Source: Terracoccus sp. 273MFTsu3.1
GTDB lineage: Bacteria > Actinomycetota > Actinomycetes > Actinomycetales > Dermatophilaceae
Direction: 5' to 3'
Assembly: GCF_000383675.1 (NCBI RefSeq)
Contig: NZ_KB911821.1
Span: forward strand, 248,001 to 312,000
DNA: 64,000 nt
This document shows, piece by piece, positions 8,456 to 18,760 of the stretch. The position numbers were made by a program, and so were the translations under genes. How positions within the stretch are numbered: the first letter of the stretch is position 1; each line of letters opens with the position of its first letter. The notes under the pieces were generated by a model. That model did no database searches, was not told where the DNA came from, and saw only the letters and a program-made list of their open reading frames with translations.

Positions 8456-8875
8456 GTGAGTGACCCCAGCGCCCAGCCCCCGTTCATCGACAAGATCGCG
8501 TGGATCCACCTCGAGGAACGCCGGCTCCTCACGGCCCGCAACGCCGGGCGGGACCGCTTCTACCTGCCGGGTGGCAAGCGCGAGCCGGGCGAGAGCGACC
8601 TCGAGACGCTGGTCCGCGAGCTCGACGAGGAGCTCGCGGTGGCCGTCGACCCGGCGACCGCGGCGCACGTCGGAACGTTCGAGGCGCTCGCCGATGCCCG
8701 CACGGACGGGCTCGTCGTGCGCCTCACCTGCTACACGGCGACGCACACGGGCGAGCTCGTGCCGTCTCGGGAGATCGACGAGATCGCCTGGCTGACGGCG
8801 GGCGACGGCGACCGGGTGTCGGCCGTCGACCGGCTCGTCCTCGACCACCTCCACGACGCGGGCCTGCTCGACTGA
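8456..8875 (+). CDS. Nudix hydrolase
   Basis: The 139-residue protein has a Nudix box starting GGKREPGESDLE and ending RELDEELAV. This fits G-x5-E-x7-REUxEE except that the final Gly is replaced. The family hydrolyses nucleoside diphosphate derivatives. GTG at 8456 with TAGGG upstream is preferred to a further ATG because the homologous region starts at IDKIAWIHL. The gene diverges from ffh across an ~90-bp gap containing one GTATGCCG copy, and converges on glnD. Substrate unknown. Confidence 0.85.
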   Translation: MSDPSAQPPFIDKIAWIHLEERRLLTARNAGRDRFYLPGGKREPGESDLETLVRELDEELAVAVDPATAAHVGTFEALADARTDGLVVRLTCYTATHTGELVPSREIDEIAWLTAGDGDRVSAVDRLVLDHLHDAGLLD

Positions 8876-8948
8876 CGGGTCGACCGACAGGACGTTCGCG
8901 CGCGGCCGTGCTCGGTCGGTCGCCGGAGACGCCGTCCGTCCGGTTGGT

Positions 8949-8963
8949 TGACCCGTCGGGTCA
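8949..8963. terminator. Short palindrome at the glnD stop (possible terminator)
   Basis: TGACCCG-T-CGGGTCA overlaps the glnD stop codon, in the 85-bp gap between the convergent Nudix and glnD genes. The stem is short and there is no T-run, so the terminator role is weakly supported. Confidence 0.3.
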
Positions 8964-11324
8964 GTCGGCGTCGCAGGTGTCGATGATCATCGCGACGGCC
9001 TGGGCGGCCCGGGCGGGGGCGAGCTGGCCTCCGCCGAACTCGGTGACGTAGAACGTGTCGAGCGTCTGGCCGGCATACGTCGCGATGTGCGCGGAGCGCA
9101 CCGACAACGACGCCCGGGCGAGCGTGATGCCGATGTCCTGGAGCAGTCCGGGACGGTCGGTCGCGCGGACCTCGACCACGGTCGCGCTGTCGGACGCGCT
9201 GCTGATGACCATCGCGCGCGTCGAGTCGACGGAGCCCGAGCCGGGGCTGCGCACCCCGCTCGACTTGCGCCGCTGGAGCTTGCCGAGGGGCGAGCGGTCC
9301 CCCTTGGCGACGCGGACGAGGTCGCGCGAGATGACCTCGGGAAGCGGTGTCTCGCTGCCCGGTGAGTCGACCCACCACTCGTTGACGGCGAGGCCGTCGA
9401 TGGTGCGGACGATGGCCGAGCGCACGACGAAGCCGTGCGCTGCGAGCAGCCCGGCCGTGTCGGCGAAGAGGCCGGCACGGTCGCGGTCGATGATGTCGAT
9501 GCGGTGGGCGCCACCGAGGGATGACACGGTGACGTAGGGCTCTCCGGACGCGATGCGGTCGAGCGCGTCGTCGGAGAGCGGCAGGGTCTCGATCGGTTCC
9601 ACGACGAGAGGCCCCTCTCCTGGGGTCTGGGTGGTCAGGGCGGTGCGGCAGGCCTGGTAGAGGCGCTGGACGAGACCGGCGCGCCAGTCGCTCCAGGCCT
9701 TGGGGCCGGCGGCGGACGCGTCCGCCTCGGTGAGGGCGCGCAGCAGGTCGAGGGTCATGGCGGACCCGTCGACGGCCTCGGAGAGCGCGGCGATGGTGGC
9801 CGGGTCCTCGGGGTCGCGGCGGGTCGCGAGGTCGACGAGCGTGAGGTGCTCGCGCACGAGCCGCACGACGGTCCGGCGGTCGGCGTCGGTGACGCCCATC
9901 CGCTGCAGCACCGTGTCGGCGAGCTCGGCCCCGGTGACGCTGTGGTCCTGCGACCCCGGCACCTTGCCGATGTCGTGGAGCACCGCGGCGAGCATGAGCA
10001 GGTCGGGCCGCGCGACGTCGCGGACCATGCCGCTCGCCGCCACGACGGTCTCGATGAGGTGGCGGTCGACCGTGTGCCGGTGCACGGCGTTGCGCTGCGG
10101 ACGGCTGCGCACCGCCTTCCACTCCGGGATCCACCGCTCGATGACGCCCGCGAGATCGAGGCCCTCCCACACGGTGACGAGCCCGGGGCCCGACGCGAGC
10201 AGGTCGGCGAAGAGGTTGCGGGCGACCTCCGGCCAGGGCTCCGGCAGGACCGGAGCGGTGGCGGCGAGGTTCTTCAGCGTCGTGGGCGAGAGGGGTATGC
10301 CGCCCCGCGCGGCCACGACGGCGGCGCGCAGCGGGATGATCGGGTCGGACGAGAGGTCGGCGGACGGTCCGAGGACGGCCTCGCCGTCGTGCCGGTAGAG
10401 GCCGTAGCCGAGCGGTGCCAGCTGCGGACGACGGGGGCCGACGCGCAGGGTGCGGGCGCGCTGGGACTGCATGGCCCGGCGCAGGGTGCCGTCGACGGCA
10501 TACGCGATGGTGCGTGCCGACGTCGAGAGGTCGGTGAGGAGGTCGTCGGCGTCGGTGTAGCCGAGCAGCGCGGCGCACGCGTCCTGGTCGTCACGGGTGA
10601 GCCGGTCCCTCCCCCGCCCGGTGACGACGTGGATGGCGTCACGCACGTCGAGGATGCGCTCGTAGGCCTCGTCGACCTCGCCGTGCGGCCGGTCGGTCAG
10701 CCAGGCCGCGGTGAGCGCCCGCAGCACCGACATGTCACGGAGGCCGCCGTGGGCCTCCTTGAGGTCCGGCTCGATGAGGTGGGCGAGGTCGCCCTGGCGG
10801 GCGTGGCGCTGGATCACCGACTCGTGCATCTCACCGAGCCGGGTGCGGGCGTTGGCCCTCCAGTCGTGCGCCACGGTGGACCGGGCCGCGTTGACGACGT
10901 CGGCATCACCGGCCACGTGCGTGAGGTCGAGCAGCCCGACCGCCGCGGAGAGGTCGTCGGACGCGACGGCCCGGCACTCGGCCACGGTGCGGACACTGTG
11001 GTCGAGCCGGACCCCGGCGTCCCAGATCGGGTACCAGAGCTTGTCGGCGAAGGCGCCGACCTCCTTGCCCGACAGGCCTCGTGGGTGGTGGACGAGGACC
11101 AGGTCGTAGTCGCTGAGCGGTCCGCCGTCGCCGCGGGCGAGCGAGCCGACCGCTGCGAGGGCGACTCCTTCGTGCCGACGCCCCGCGCACGCCTCGCGCC
11201 AGAGCTCCTGGAGCCACCCGAACCCGAACTCCGCGAGCGCCCGGCGGCGGGTCTGGCCCGCGCCGGGCGTCGCGAAGGTTCGGGTGCCGGCGAGGTCGAG
11301 ACGTCGTGAGGTCACATCCGTCAT
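8961..11324 (-). CDS. glnD: GlnD: PII uridylyl-/adenylyltransferase and removing enzyme
   Basis: GlnD modifies PII in response to glutamine; in actinobacteria the modification is adenylylation of Tyr51. The 787-residue protein has a nucleotidyltransferase motif (GSLARGDGGPLSDYDL, residues ~50-65). It also has an HD phosphohydrolase domain (LAAVLHDIGKVPGS, then HSVTGAELA) and two C-terminal ACT domains (RIDIIDRDRAGLFADTAGLL and VRATDRPGLLQDIGITLARA) that sense glutamine. It is third in amtB-glnB-glnD, 68 bp after glnB. Length is at the short end for the family (780-890), as is usual for actinobacteria. Confidence 0.95.
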   Translation of the reverse strand: MTDVTSRRLDLAGTRTFATPGAGQTRRRALAEFGFGWLQELWREACAGRRHEGVALAAVGSLARGDGGPLSDYDLVLVHHPRGLSGKEVGAFADKLWYPIWDAGVRLDHSVRTVAECRAVASDDLSAAVGLLDLTHVAGDADVVNAARSTVAHDWRANARTRLGEMHESVIQRHARQGDLAHLIEPDLKEAHGGLRDMSVLRALTAAWLTDRPHGEVDEAYERILDVRDAIHVVTGRGRDRLTRDDQDACAALLGYTDADDLLTDLSTSARTIAYAVDGTLRRAMQSQRARTLRVGPRRPQLAPLGYGLYRHDGEAVLGPSADLSSDPIIPLRAAVVAARGGIPLSPTTLKNLAATAPVLPEPWPEVARNLFADLLASGPGLVTVWEGLDLAGVIERWIPEWKAVRSRPQRNAVHRHTVDRHLIETVVAASGMVRDVARPDLLMLAAVLHDIGKVPGSQDHSVTGAELADTVLQRMGVTDADRRTVVRLVREHLTLVDLATRRDPEDPATIAALSEAVDGSAMTLDLLRALTEADASAAGPKAWSDWRAGLVQRLYQACRTALTTQTPGEGPLVVEPIETLPLSDDALDRIASGEPYVTVSSLGGAHRIDIIDRDRAGLFADTAGLLAAHGFVVRSAIVRTIDGLAVNEWWVDSPGSETPLPEVISRDLVRVAKGDRSPLGKLQRRKSSGVRSPGSGSVDSTRAMVISSASDSATVVEVRATDRPGLLQDIGITLARASLSVRSAHIATYAGQTLDTFYVTEFGGGQLAPARAAQAVAMIIDTCDAD

Positions 11325-11392
11325 GTCAGGTCTCGCCGTCCCCTTGAGTTGCGTGTGGTGTTTCTTCGGTGCTGCGGGCGGACCGCCGACGC

Positions 11393-13194
<1,802 letters not shown>

Positions 13195-13235
13195 GGCGAG
13201 AACGATGGACGGGCCGGATGTCGGGCGACCGCGTC

Positions 13236-13259
13236 GTTTGTTACAGCCGTGTCAACAAC
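13236..13259 (-). promoter_or_regulatory. Dyad and -35-like sequence upstream of amtB
   Basis: About 40 bp before the amtB start, an imperfect inverted repeat has arms GTTTGTTACA and TGTCAACAAC (7 of 10 positions symmetric). On the minus strand it includes TTGACA, a consensus -35 hexamer, and GTAAC, similar to half of a GlnR-type box. It is AT-rich against a GC-rich background and precedes a nitrogen operon, so a nitrogen-responsive promoter or operator is the most economical reading. Confidence 0.5.
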
Positions 13260-13337
13260 CGGCGGAGGGTGTTAGCGGATGGTTTCCCCCACCGTGGCCG
13301 TCCGGATCGTGGACTCCCCCGTTCGTCCACCGGACGC

Positions 13338-13373
13338 CACGAGCACGTATGCCGTCCGGCACACGTGCTCGTG
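13338..13373 (-). terminator. Perfect stem-loop after ftsY
   Basis: CACGAGCACGT (13338-13348) pairs perfectly with ACGTGCTCGTG (13363-13373) around a 14-nt loop that holds the GTATGCCG octamer and an inner GCCG/CGGC-type pair. It lies 26 bp beyond the ftsY stop on the minus strand and upstream of the amtB promoter. There is no T-tract, as with many terminators in high-GC actinobacteria. Confidence 0.6.
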
Positions 13374-13398
13374 AGTCGTCGCCCGGGAGCGCGCGTCG

Positions 13399-14613
13399 TC
13401 ACATGACGATGGCGTCGACGAAGGCCTCGGGGTCGAAGGGGGCGAGGTCGTCGGGGCCCTCGCCGAGGCCGACGAGCTTGACCGGGACACCGAGCTGGCG
13501 CTGGACCGCGACGACGATGCCGCCTTTGGCGGTGCCGTCGAGCTTGGTCAGCACGATGCCCGTCACGTCGACCGCCTCGGAGAAGACCTTGGCCTGCTGG
13601 AGTCCGTTCTGCCCGGTCGTCGCGTCGAGGACGAGGAGCACCTCGTCGATGGGGCTCTGCTTCTCGATGACGCGCTTGACCTTGCCGAGCTCGTCCATGA
13701 GGCCGACCTTGTTGTGGAGGCGTCCGGCGGTGTCGATGATGACGACGTCGACCTCCTCCTCGATGCCGGCCTTGACGGCGTCGAAGGCGACAGCGGCGGG
13801 GTCGGCACCGTCCTTGTCGGAGCGCACGGTGGCGACGCCGACGCGGGCCCCCCACGTCTCGAGCTGGTCGGCGGCCGCGGCGCGGAAGGTGTCGGCCGCG
13901 CCGAGCAGGACCTCACGGTCCTCGGCGACGAGGACGCGGGCCAGCTTGCCCACGGTCGTCGTCTTGCCGGTGCCGTTGACGCCCACGACGAGGATGACGG
14001 CGGGTCGGTCGCCGATGCGGCTGCTCGCGATGCGGCGGTCCATGTCGGGCTGGACGAGGGCGAGGAGGTCGTCACGGAGCCAGCCACGCACCGTGGCCTC
14101 GTCGGTGGTGCCGTCGATCTTGACGCGGGTGCGCAGCGAGTCGACGAGCTCGGTCGTGGCCTCGACGCCGAGGTCGGAGGAGATGAGGGTGTCCTCGACC
14201 TCTTCCCAGGCCTCCTCGTCGAGCTTGCCGCGGGAGAGCAGGGCGAGCAGTCCCTGACCGATGGAGGAGTTGGACCGGGCCAGACGCGCCCGCAGGCGCT
14301 GCAGGCGACCCCGTGCGGACTCCGGTCGCTCGAGGGTCGGCTCGGGGGCGGGAGTCGGAACCGGCGCCGTGGGGGCCTCGGGCTGGAGCGTCGTGGTCGC
14401 GGGCGGGCCTGCGGGCGGAGCGACGGTGTCGGTCGAGTCGGTGGGCGGCCGGCGGTCGAGGTCCTCACCCGGCAGCCCCGGGCGGGCCGGTGGGGCCTCG
14501 CGCTCGATGGTGCGGCCGCGACCGCGAACGAGGCTGACGCCGTAGGCGACCGCGCCGACGAGGATGGCGACGCCGATGATGACGTATGTCCAGACAGTGT
14601 CCACGTCAGCCAT
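13399..14613 (-). CDS. ftsY: Signal recognition particle receptor FtsY
   Basis: FtsY is the membrane receptor for the Ffh/RNA complex. The 404-residue protein begins with a true transmembrane anchor (VWTYVIIGVAILVGAVAYGV, residues ~7-26). A Pro/Ala/Thr linker to ~130 follows, then the NG GTPase domain with GVNGTGKTTTVGKLA, DTAGRLHNKVGLMDELGKV and TKLDGTAKGG. The ATG at 14613 (MADVDTVWTY) is chosen because the anchor starts there. It lies downstream of smc and a small membrane gene; smc-ftsY linkage is common in bacteria. Confidence 0.96.
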   Translation of the reverse strand: MADVDTVWTYVIIGVAILVGAVAYGVSLVRGRGRTIEREAPPARPGLPGEDLDRRPPTDSTDTVAPPAGPPATTTLQPEAPTAPVPTPAPEPTLERPESARGRLQRLRARLARSNSSIGQGLLALLSRGKLDEEAWEEVEDTLISSDLGVEATTELVDSLRTRVKIDGTTDEATVRGWLRDDLLALVQPDMDRRIASSRIGDRPAVILVVGVNGTGKTTTVGKLARVLVAEDREVLLGAADTFRAAAADQLETWGARVGVATVRSDKDGADPAAVAFDAVKAGIEEEVDVVIIDTAGRLHNKVGLMDELGKVKRVIEKQSPIDEVLLVLDATTGQNGLQQAKVFSEAVDVTGIVLTKLDGTAKGGIVVAVQRQLGVPVKLVGLGEGPDDLAPFDPEAFVDAIVM

Positions 14614-14688
14614 CCAACCACGCTGGCGACGCGGTCCCGGACGTCGCGACCAGGGGCTCGAGCACTGCGTCGGAGGGGCCGGACACGG

Positions 14689-14717
14689 CTCGGCCACCGG
14701 GGGTGCCGGTGGCCGAG
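14689..14717 (-). terminator. 12-bp perfect stem-loop between the small membrane gene and ftsY
   Basis: CTCGGCCACCGG (14689-14700) and CCGGTGGCCGAG (14706-14717) form a perfect stem with a 5-nt loop, 28 bp after the small gene stop. It has the stability of a terminator but lacks a T-run. It may end the smc transcript or attenuate into ftsY. Confidence 0.55.
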
Positions 14718-14744
14718 GAGGGCTGGGCAGGCGGTCGAGCGCGG

Positions 14745-14927
14745 CTAGTGCGTGCGGGCGCGCGGACGACCGAGGGTGCCCGCGCGGCGACGTGCCGAGC
14801 GTGCGACCCCTTCCCCCTTGGCGGTGAGCAGGTCCCGGCCGCCACGGTGCGCAGGCACCGCGACGACGCCGACGACCGCCACAGCGAGCACGGTGACGAC
14901 GAGCATCGAGATGACCAGGTAAACCAT
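14745..14927 (-). CDS. 60-residue single-pass membrane protein between smc and ftsY
   Basis: The product begins MVYLVISMLVVTVLAVAVVG, a single hydrophobic helix. A short basic cytosolic tail with Arg/Lys/Gly (GGRDLLTAKGEGVARSARRR) follows. I do not recognise a family. Support for it being real comes from the helix-plus-basic-tail layout, its position between two conserved genes, and the ordered GTCAC repeats ending directly at its ATG. No Shine-Dalgarno is visible because the repeats abut the ATG, so the start could also be the internal ATG (MLVVTV), or the mRNA could be leaderless. The topology suggests a small membrane or envelope protein; function unknown. Confidence 0.55.
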   Translation of the reverse strand: MVYLVISMLVVTVLAVAVVGVVAVPAHRGGRDLLTAKGEGVARSARRRAGTLGRPRARTH

Positions 14928-14978
14928 GTGACAAGAGTGACGCATGTGACCCGTGTGACGCAAATACCACAGAGTGAC
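14928..14978 (-). promoter_or_regulatory. Tandem GTCAC array, 9-bp period (MtrA-like box)
   Basis: On the plus strand GTGAC occurs at 14928, 14937, 14946 and 14955, an exact 9-bp period, and again at 14974. On the transcribed strand this is (GTCACNNNN)4 ending at the ATG of the small membrane gene. Mycobacterial MtrA, the response regulator of MtrAB-LpqB, is known to bind 9-bp direct repeats beginning GTCAC. The match is in the repeat core and spacing; the regulator assignment is inference. Placement over the start would fit repression. Confidence 0.5.
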
Positions 14979-15040
14979 GATTCCGCACCTCGACGTGCGC
15001 GACGCACACGCAACCACCGCCGCGGCCCGAGGGCCCGCGC

Positions 15041-15063
15041 ACGGACGGCGTATGCCGTGCCGT
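15041..15063 (-). terminator. Hairpin at the smc stop containing a GTATGCCG copy
   Basis: ACGGACGGC (15041-15049) pairs with GCCGTGCCGT (15054-15063), with one bulge, around a GTAT loop. It overlaps the last bases of smc. The GTATGCCG octamer forms the loop and the first part of the right arm. Terminator role uncertain. Confidence 0.35.
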
Positions 15064-18000
15064 CAGGCGGTGCGCTCGGCGACGTCGCGCAGTCGCTGGG
15101 ACACGACGGTCGTGACGCCGTCGCCGCGCATGCTGACGCCGTAGAGGGCGTCGGCGATCTCCATCGTCTTCTTCTGGTGCGTGATGACGATGAGCTGCGA
15201 GCTGTCCCGCAGCTCCTCGAAGAGGGTGATGAGGCGGCCGAGGTTGGCGTCGTCGAGGGCGGCCTCGACCTCGTCCATGATGTAGAAGGGCGACGGCCGG
15301 GCCTTGAAGATGGCGACGAGCAGCGCCACGGCCACGAGCGAGCGTTCGCCACCGGAGAGCAGCGAGAGCCGCTTGATCTTCTTGCCCGGTGGGCGCGCCT
15401 CCACCTCGAGACCGGTCGTCAGCATGTTGGACGGGTCGGTGAGGACGAGACGTCCCTCGCCACCCGGGAAGAGCCGCTGGAAGACGCGCTCGAACTGGAC
15501 GGCGGTGTCCTCGAAGGCCTCGGCGAAGACGCGCTCGACGCGCTCGTCGACCTCCTTGACGATGTCGAGCAGGTCACGCTTGGAGTTCTTGAGGTCCTCG
15601 AGCTGCTCGGTGAGGAACTTGTGCCGCTCCTCGAGCGCCGTGAACTCCTCGAGCGCGAGCGGGTTGATGCGACCGAGGGCGTTCAGCTTGCGCTCGGCCT
15701 GGCGCAGCCGCTTCTCCTGCGCCTCGCGGACGAAGGGCACCGGTTCGGGCTGCGGTGCATCGGGGTCGGCGTCGGGGTCGGGCACGGCCGGGACGAGCTG
15801 GTGGGGGCCGTACTCCTCGACGAGGTCGGACGGCGAGATGCCGAGCTCCTCGACGGCCTTCGTCTCGAGCTGCTCGATGCGCAGACGCTGCTGGGTGCGG
15901 GCGACCTCGTCGCGGTGGACGGTGTCGGTGAGCTCGCGCAGCTCGGCCTGGAGCGTCGCGATGTCACGGCGCACGACGGCGAGCTCGGCGTCCCGCTCGG
16001 TGCGCTCGGCCTCCCCGGCGGCGCGGGCGCGGCCCGCCTGCTCGGCCGACTCGACGAGCAGCTCGTGCGCCCAGGCAGCCGCCGTGCGGACGGCCCCGGC
16101 GACGGCGGCCTCGCGCCGGCGACGGGCCCGCTTCTCGGCGAGGCGCTGGCGTGCCTCCTCCTCGTGGCGGGCGCCGCGCTCGAGCGCGTCGGCGCGGTCC
16201 TTGAGGGCGCGCGCCCGCTCCTCTCGGGTGCGCAGCGCCAGACGCAGCTCGGTCTCGGCCGCACGGGCCTCGCGGGCCACGGCCTCGAGCCGGTCGCGCT
16301 CCTCGGTCGACGGCTCGTCGGCGAAGTCGCCCTCACCGCTCGCCGCCTCGAGCCGCTCGAGCAGGGCAGCGTGCTCGGTCTGGTCGGCCTCGAGGGCCGC
16401 AGTGGCGTCGGCGATGGCCTTCTCGGTGCGCTCCACCTCGGAGCGTGCCGCGCGCAGGGTCTGTCCGAGCGAGCCGAGCTTCTCGGCGATCGCGGCCATC
16501 CGGGCGTCGCTCTCGTTGAGGCGCTCGAGCGCGGCCTCGACGGCGTCGGCGAGCTCGGCGCGCGTCGCGTCGGCACCCGAGAGGCGGAAGCGGGCCTCCT
16601 CGCCCTCGCGGGTGGCTCGGGCCATCGCGTCCTGGGCGTCGTCGAACGCGGCCTGCAGCTCGAGCAGGCTGGGCGCCGTCGTGCTGCCGCCGCGGACCGC
16701 TCCGGGGGCGTAGACGTCGCCACCGCGGGTCACGGCGGTGACCCCGGCGTGGGTGCGGACGAGGGTGCGGGCGGCCGCGCCGTCGGGCACCAGGGCGACG
16801 CGCTCGAGCACCTGCTCGACGGCCGGGCGCACCGAGTCGGGGCACTCCACGACGTCGCGGACCCAGCGGGCGTCGCCCGTGAGAGCCGGCCACGACGCGG
16901 GGTCGACGCGGGTCGCGGACTCCGCGACGAGGAGGCTGGCGCGGCCGTTGTCGCCGTCACGCAGCGCGTCGAGGGCCGCTGCGGCGGCGTCGAGCGAACC
17001 GACGGCGAGGGCCTCGGCAGCCGTCCCGAGGGCGGCGGCCACGGCGTTCTCGAGGCCGGGCTCGACGGTCACGAGCGACGCGACGGAACCGAGGATGCGG
17101 TGGCCCTCGTCGGCAGCGGCGAGAAGGGCGGCCGCGCCGTCCTTGCGGCTCAGGCTGAGCCCGAGGGCCTCGACGCGGGCGGCGGCCGTGGTGCGGGCAC
17201 GCTCGGCGGTCGCCTCGGCCTCCTTCCAGCGGGCGAGCTCGGCCTCGGCCGCGTCGAGACGCGCGGCTGCCTCCTCGTAGGCGGTGTCGAGCCCCTCCTC
17301 GCCCTCCTCGTCCTGGGCGACGCTGGACTCGAGGCGGGAGAACTCGTGCTCGGCCTCGGCGGCTCGGGCCTGGGCGGCCTCGATGGTGCCGCGCAGCCGT
17401 CCGACCTCGGCCTCGCGGGCCTCGATGCGCGATGCCTTGGCACCGACCTGGCCGCCGAGCTTGGCCAGGCCCTCACGTCGGTCGGCCGCGGCCCGGGCCT
17501 CGCGCTGGAGGCGGGTCGTCTCCTCGGCGTGACCGCGCTCGGCCTCGGTGCGGGACAGGACGGCGTTCTCGAGAGCGGCCTTGGCCTCGGCGATCTCCTC
17601 GAGGAGGAACGCCTCCTGCTCGCGGACGTCGGCGGCCTGGGCGCGCAGCTGCTCGGGGTCGCGGCTCTGGCCGGGGGCCTCGGGCTCGTCGTCCTCGCTG
17701 AGCAGGCGCACGCGCTCGGCGGCGAGCGACCGGGTCGAGGCCATCCGCTCGACGAGCCGGCCGAGCGAGACGTACTCGTCCTGGGCCCGGGACAGGGCCG
17801 GACGAGCGGCCTCGGCGGCCTCCTCGAGGGTGGAGAGCCGGTGGCCGAGGTCGCCGATGGACGCCTCGACCTCGGAGCGGCGCTCGATGAGGGCGGACTC
17901 GTCGGCGACCTCCTGCTCGAGCGTCGACGTCAGCTGGACGAGGTCGTCGGCGACGAGGCGCAGGCGCGCGTCGCGGGCGTCGGTCTGGATGACGGCCGCC

Positions 18001-18641
18001 CTGCGCGCCGTCTCGGCCTGGCGTCCGAGCGGACCGAGCTGGCGGCGGATCTCACCGGTGAGGTCCTGGACCCGGGTGAGGTTGGCCTCCATCGTGTCGA
18101 GCTTGCGGAGCGCGCGCTCCTTGCGCTTGCGGTGCTTGAGGACGCCCGCGGCCTCCTCGATGAACCCGCGACGCTCCTCGGGGGTCGCGCGCAGCACGGT
18201 GTCGAGCTGGCCCTGGCCGACGATGACGTGCATCTCGCGGCCGATGCCGCTGTCGGAGAGCAGCTCCTGCACGTCGAGCAGGCGGCAGGGGGTGCCGTTG
18301 ATGGCGTACTCCGAGCCGCCGTTGCGGAACATCGTGCGGGCGATCGTCACCTCGGTGTAGTCGATCGGGAGCGCGCCGTCGGTGTTGTCGATGGTCAGGG
18401 CCACCTCGGCGCGGCCGAGCGGGGCTCGGCCGGACGTGCCGGCGAAGATGACGTCCTCCATCTTGCCGCCGCGCAGCGACTTGGCGCCCTGCTCTCCCAT
18501 GACCCAGGCGAGCGCGTCGACGACGTTGCTCTTGCCGGAGCCGTTGGGGCCGACGATGCAGGTGATGCCGGGCTCGAGACGCAGGTGGGTCGCCGAGGCG
18601 AAGGACTTGAAGCCCTTCAGAGTGAGGCTCTTGACGTACAC
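15063..18641 (-). CDS. smc: Chromosome segregation protein SMC
   Basis: SMC dimers with ScpA/ScpB organise and segregate the chromosome. The 1192-residue protein has an N-terminal Walker A (IVGPNGSGKSNVVDALAWVM). Two long Ala/Glu/Arg-rich coiled coils flank a hinge near residues 500-660 (for example SVASLVTVEPGLENAVAAAL). The C-terminal ABC signature is RLSLLSGGERSLVAVALL, and Walker B is FYIMDEVEAALDD with its catalytic Glu. The start MYVKSLTLKGFKSFA is canonical. Downstream are a small membrane gene and ftsY; scpA/scpB are not in the window. Confidence 0.97.
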   Translation of the reverse strand: MYVKSLTLKGFKSFASATHLRLEPGITCIVGPNGSGKSNVVDALAWVMGEQGAKSLRGGKMEDVIFAGTSGRAPLGRAEVALTIDNTDGALPIDYTEVTIARTMFRNGGSEYAINGTPCRLLDVQELLSDSGIGREMHVIVGQGQLDTVLRATPEERRGFIEEAAGVLKHRKRKERALRKLDTMEANLTRVQDLTGEIRRQLGPLGRQAETARRAAVIQTDARDARLRLVADDLVQLTSTLEQEVADESALIERRSEVEASIGDLGHRLSTLEEAAEAARPALSRAQDEYVSLGRLVERMASTRSLAAERVRLLSEDDEPEAPGQSRDPEQLRAQAADVREQEAFLLEEIAEAKAALENAVLSRTEAERGHAEETTRLQREARAAADRREGLAKLGGQVGAKASRIEAREAEVGRLRGTIEAAQARAAEAEHEFSRLESSVAQDEEGEEGLDTAYEEAAARLDAAEAELARWKEAEATAERARTTAAARVEALGLSLSRKDGAAALLAAADEGHRILGSVASLVTVEPGLENAVAAALGTAAEALAVGSLDAAAAALDALRDGDNGRASLLVAESATRVDPASWPALTGDARWVRDVVECPDSVRPAVEQVLERVALVPDGAAARTLVRTHAGVTAVTRGGDVYAPGAVRGGSTTAPSLLELQAAFDDAQDAMARATREGEEARFRLSGADATRAELADAVEAALERLNESDARMAAIAEKLGSLGQTLRAARSEVERTEKAIADATAALEADQTEHAALLERLEAASGEGDFADEPSTEERDRLEAVAREARAAETELRLALRTREERARALKDRADALERGARHEEEARQRLAEKRARRRREAAVAGAVRTAAAWAHELLVESAEQAGRARAAGEAERTERDAELAVVRRDIATLQAELRELTDTVHRDEVARTQQRLRIEQLETKAVEELGISPSDLVEEYGPHQLVPAVPDPDADPDAPQPEPVPFVREAQEKRLRQAERKLNALGRINPLALEEFTALEERHKFLTEQLEDLKNSKRDLLDIVKEVDERVERVFAEAFEDTAVQFERVFQRLFPGGEGRLVLTDPSNMLTTGLEVEARPPGKKIKRLSLLSGGERSLVAVALLVAIFKARPSPFYIMDEVEAALDDANLGRLITLFEELRDSSQLIVITHQKKTMEIADALYGVSMRGDGVTTVVSQRLRDVAERTA

Positions 18642-18760
18642 GACCCGAGAAATCCTTTGTCCAGCCAGCCAGCGATCCCGGTCAGCGTACTAGTCGCGGG
18701 GCCGTGCTCCGGGGAGGTGAGCGCCTGCGCGTGCGGGGACGGACGGCATACCGTGGTCGG

